This document shows, piece by piece, positions 62,785 through 64,000 of a stretch of 64,000 bases of DNA. Source of the stretch: Chryseobacterium sp. LAM-KRS1 (lineage in GTDB: Bacteria; Bacteroidota; Bacteroidia; Flavobacteriales; Weeksellaceae); NCBI RefSeq assembly GCF_013184525.1, contig NZ_JAAOIZ010000001.1:124001-188000 (forward strand), given 5' to 3'. Numbering within the stretch: position 1 is the stretch's first letter; every line of letters begins with the position of its first letter. The position numbers and the translations under genes were made by a program. The notes beneath the pieces are model-generated. The model was given only the letters and a program-made list of their open reading frames with translations, was not told where the DNA came from and ran no database searches.

Positions 62785-62817
62785 AAAACCTTTTCATCTT
62801 TTTGAAAAGGTTTTTTA
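62785..62817 (+). terminator. Terminator after the small barrel gene
   Basis: AAAACCTTTTC/GAAAAGGTTTT 11-bp stem, 8-nt loop, then TTTTTTATT. Confidence 0.88.
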
Positions 62818-62847
62818 TTACCGTACACGATTTCCGAAAACTATTAT

Positions 62848-62855
62848 TATATTTG
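62848..62855 (+). promoter_or_regulatory. TAnnTTTG -7 box for glucokinase
   Basis: TATATTTG, 15 nt before the ATG at 62871. An upstream in-frame ATG at 62802 lies before this box and inside the preceding terminator, so it is not used. Confidence 0.6.
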
Positions 62856-62870
62856 ATAAAATTTGTGATT

Positions 62871-63917
62871 ATGAACTTAAATCCAAAATTTCCCCTTTAT
62901 TTACCGGGTGTAAAAGACAGCAATAATAATGATGTTTCCATCATTGGAGCCAACTTACGTGAGGATGTTACCACTTTAGGATACTATGTGTCTGGTAATG
63001 GAGGGCTTGATATAAAATTACAGACAAGCTATCCGACAAAAGAACATGCTTCTTTTTCGGAAATCCTGAAAAAATTTATTCAGGAAAATCAGCTGAGCAA
63101 TGTGAAGCGTTTAGGAATAGCGGTTCCGGGACCGGTTCTTAACGGGAAGAGTAACCCTGCCAGATTAGGCTGGAGTTTTGACGTAGACGAATTTAAAAAT
63201 GAATTCGGATTCGAAAAAGTGGATATGCTTAATGATCTTGAGGCATCTGCTTATGGAATGGGACTTCTTGAGGACAGCGACCTGGAAGCTATCTACACAA
63301 GCGGACACCTTGAAAAAGGAAATGTTGCGATCCTGGCACCTGGAAATGGTCTTGGGGAAGCGGGGTATTTCTTTGATGGAAAATACTTAAGACCTTTTGC
63401 TACAGAAGGCGGACATTCCGAGTTTTCACCAAGAACCAATGTTGAAGTGGAATTTTATCAGTTCCTGAACAACATCTATGGGATTGTTAGCTGGGAGAAT
63501 GTTCTTTCCAAAACAGGGCTTTTTAATATCTACCGGTTTTTAAGAGACGTGAAAAGACATCCTGAGCCTGAATGGCTGGCAGATCGACTTGCCAACGGTA
63601 ATTTTTCACAGGAGATATACAAGGCAGCCGTTGAAGATGATGTGTTGATTTGTAAAATTGCATTAGATACCTTCCTGGAATTCCTTGCGAGAGAGGCTAA
63701 TAACCTTACCTTAAAGCTTAAGGCTACCGGAGGATTGCTGATTTCCGGCGATATTCCGCAGATGCTGAATGAGTATATGGATAAGGCAAAATTCTATGAG
63801 AAATTTAAAATAAGCGATAAAATGGAAGACATGCTGAGGAATATTCCGATCTATCTGATCAGGAATAATCTCACGGGCTTACATGGTGTCGCATTGTATA
63901 CAGCCTATTACGAATAA
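62871..63917 (+). CDS. glk: Glucokinase (Glk type)
   Basis: 348 aa. ATP-dependent glucose 6-phosphorylation in the cytosol. Family elements: GIAVPGPV (about 82-89; phosphate region), NDLEASAYGMG (about 118-128, with catalytic Asp119), ILAPGNGLGEAGYF (about 153-166), and EGGHSEFSPR (about 178-187), the signature of the bacterial glucokinase family. It starts at ATG 62871, after a TAnnTTTG box. Terminator at 63934-63957. Confidence 0.92.
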   Translation: MNLNPKFPLYLPGVKDSNNNDVSIIGANLREDVTTLGYYVSGNGGLDIKLQTSYPTKEHASFSEILKKFIQENQLSNVKRLGIAVPGPVLNGKSNPARLGWSFDVDEFKNEFGFEKVDMLNDLEASAYGMGLLEDSDLEAIYTSGHLEKGNVAILAPGNGLGEAGYFFDGKYLRPFATEGGHSEFSPRTNVEVEFYQFLNNIYGIVSWENVLSKTGLFNIYRFLRDVKRHPEPEWLADRLANGNFSQEIYKAAVEDDVLICKIALDTFLEFLAREANNLTLKLKATGGLLISGDIPQMLNEYMDKAKFYEKFKISDKMEDMLRNIPIYLIRNNLTGLHGVALYTAYYE

Positions 63918-63933
63918 CAAATAAGAAAATAAG

Positions 63934-63957
63934 AACTCCGGAAACTCCGGAGTTTTT
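63934..63957 (+). terminator. Terminator after glucokinase
   Basis: AACTCCGG/CCGGAGTT 8-bp stem with a 5-nt loop and seven T. Confidence 0.88.
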
Positions 63958-63975
63958 TTATGCCTGATATTATTC

Positions 63976-64000
63976 ATGAAAATAATTGGTTTTATTGATG
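63976..64000 (+). CDS. Possible start of a further gene at the window edge
   Basis: An ATG after the glucokinase terminator opens a frame MKIIGFID that runs off the end. Nothing more can be said. Confidence 0.25.

Overview
The window is a chromosomal segment of a low-GC member of the Bacteroidota, most likely Chryseobacterium or a close relative in the Weeksellaceae (Flavobacteriia). The evidence is the repeated Bacteroidota-type -7 promoter box TAnnTTTG, the near absence of Shine-Dalgarno sequences, family content (SurA-like PPIase, DUF2975/HTH pair, 7TM-AraC regulator, outer-membrane barrels with a carboxypeptidase-regulatory-like N-terminus) and small MKNLKK-leader peptides of a type I associate with Chryseobacterium. 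There are no phage or IS genes and no CRISPR array.

Layout: 0-6.4 kb holds housekeeping and metabolic genes (PfkB kinase, PPIase, FMN oxidoreductase, hydrolase, HD protein, rhodanese, queG). 6.4-12.1 kb is a complete RND multidrug efflux operon on the minus strand. 12.2-13.1 kb has a small secreted protein and a structured, terminator-ended region that looks like an unannotated ncRNA. 15.8-17.7 kb is a compact minus-strand cold-shock/RNA-chaperone operon with a 51-residue RRM-like protein, a 66-residue unknown, a DEAD-box protein lacking its second RecA domain, and two cold-shock-domain proteins. 18.5-24.6 kb has a MocR regulator with direct-repeat operators and then a cobalamin riboswitch in front of the methylcitrate cycle genes prpBCD. 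24.6-31.5 kb holds small membrane proteins and lipoproteins and a TetR-MFS-ogt-alkA operon in which ogt carries an in-frame TGA.

31.6-31.9 kb has tRNA-Leu(CAA) and a truncated second copy. 32-36.8 kb holds a PhnP-like hydrolase, a conserved unknown, an fRMsr-like GAF protein, a helical-backbone metal-binding protein and mgtE. 37.0-37.5 kb is a cassette of three tandem Cys-rich peptides with double-glycine-type leaders and a knottin-like C-C-CC-C-C pattern. 38.7-44.5 kb includes rpsO, a PagL-like protein, a sugar permease and pnp. 44.6-50.9 kb has an ABC-2 permease/M1 peptidase fusion with its ATPase, a DUF2975/HTH pair and an EreA/ChaN-like protein.

51-61.9 kb appears to be an RNA-repair locus. 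Two RlaP-type pol-beta nucleotidyltransferases lie on one side and rtcB with a WYL regulator on the other, separated by an AraC regulator/serine hydrolase/outer-membrane receptor block. The promoters of the nucleotidyltransferase operon and of rtcB share a 46-bp ungapped block (35/46 identical by eye) at almost the same distance from the start codon, so the two halves are probably one regulon. The window ends with a small barrel protein and glucokinase. All family calls are from reading the sequence; no database search was run.
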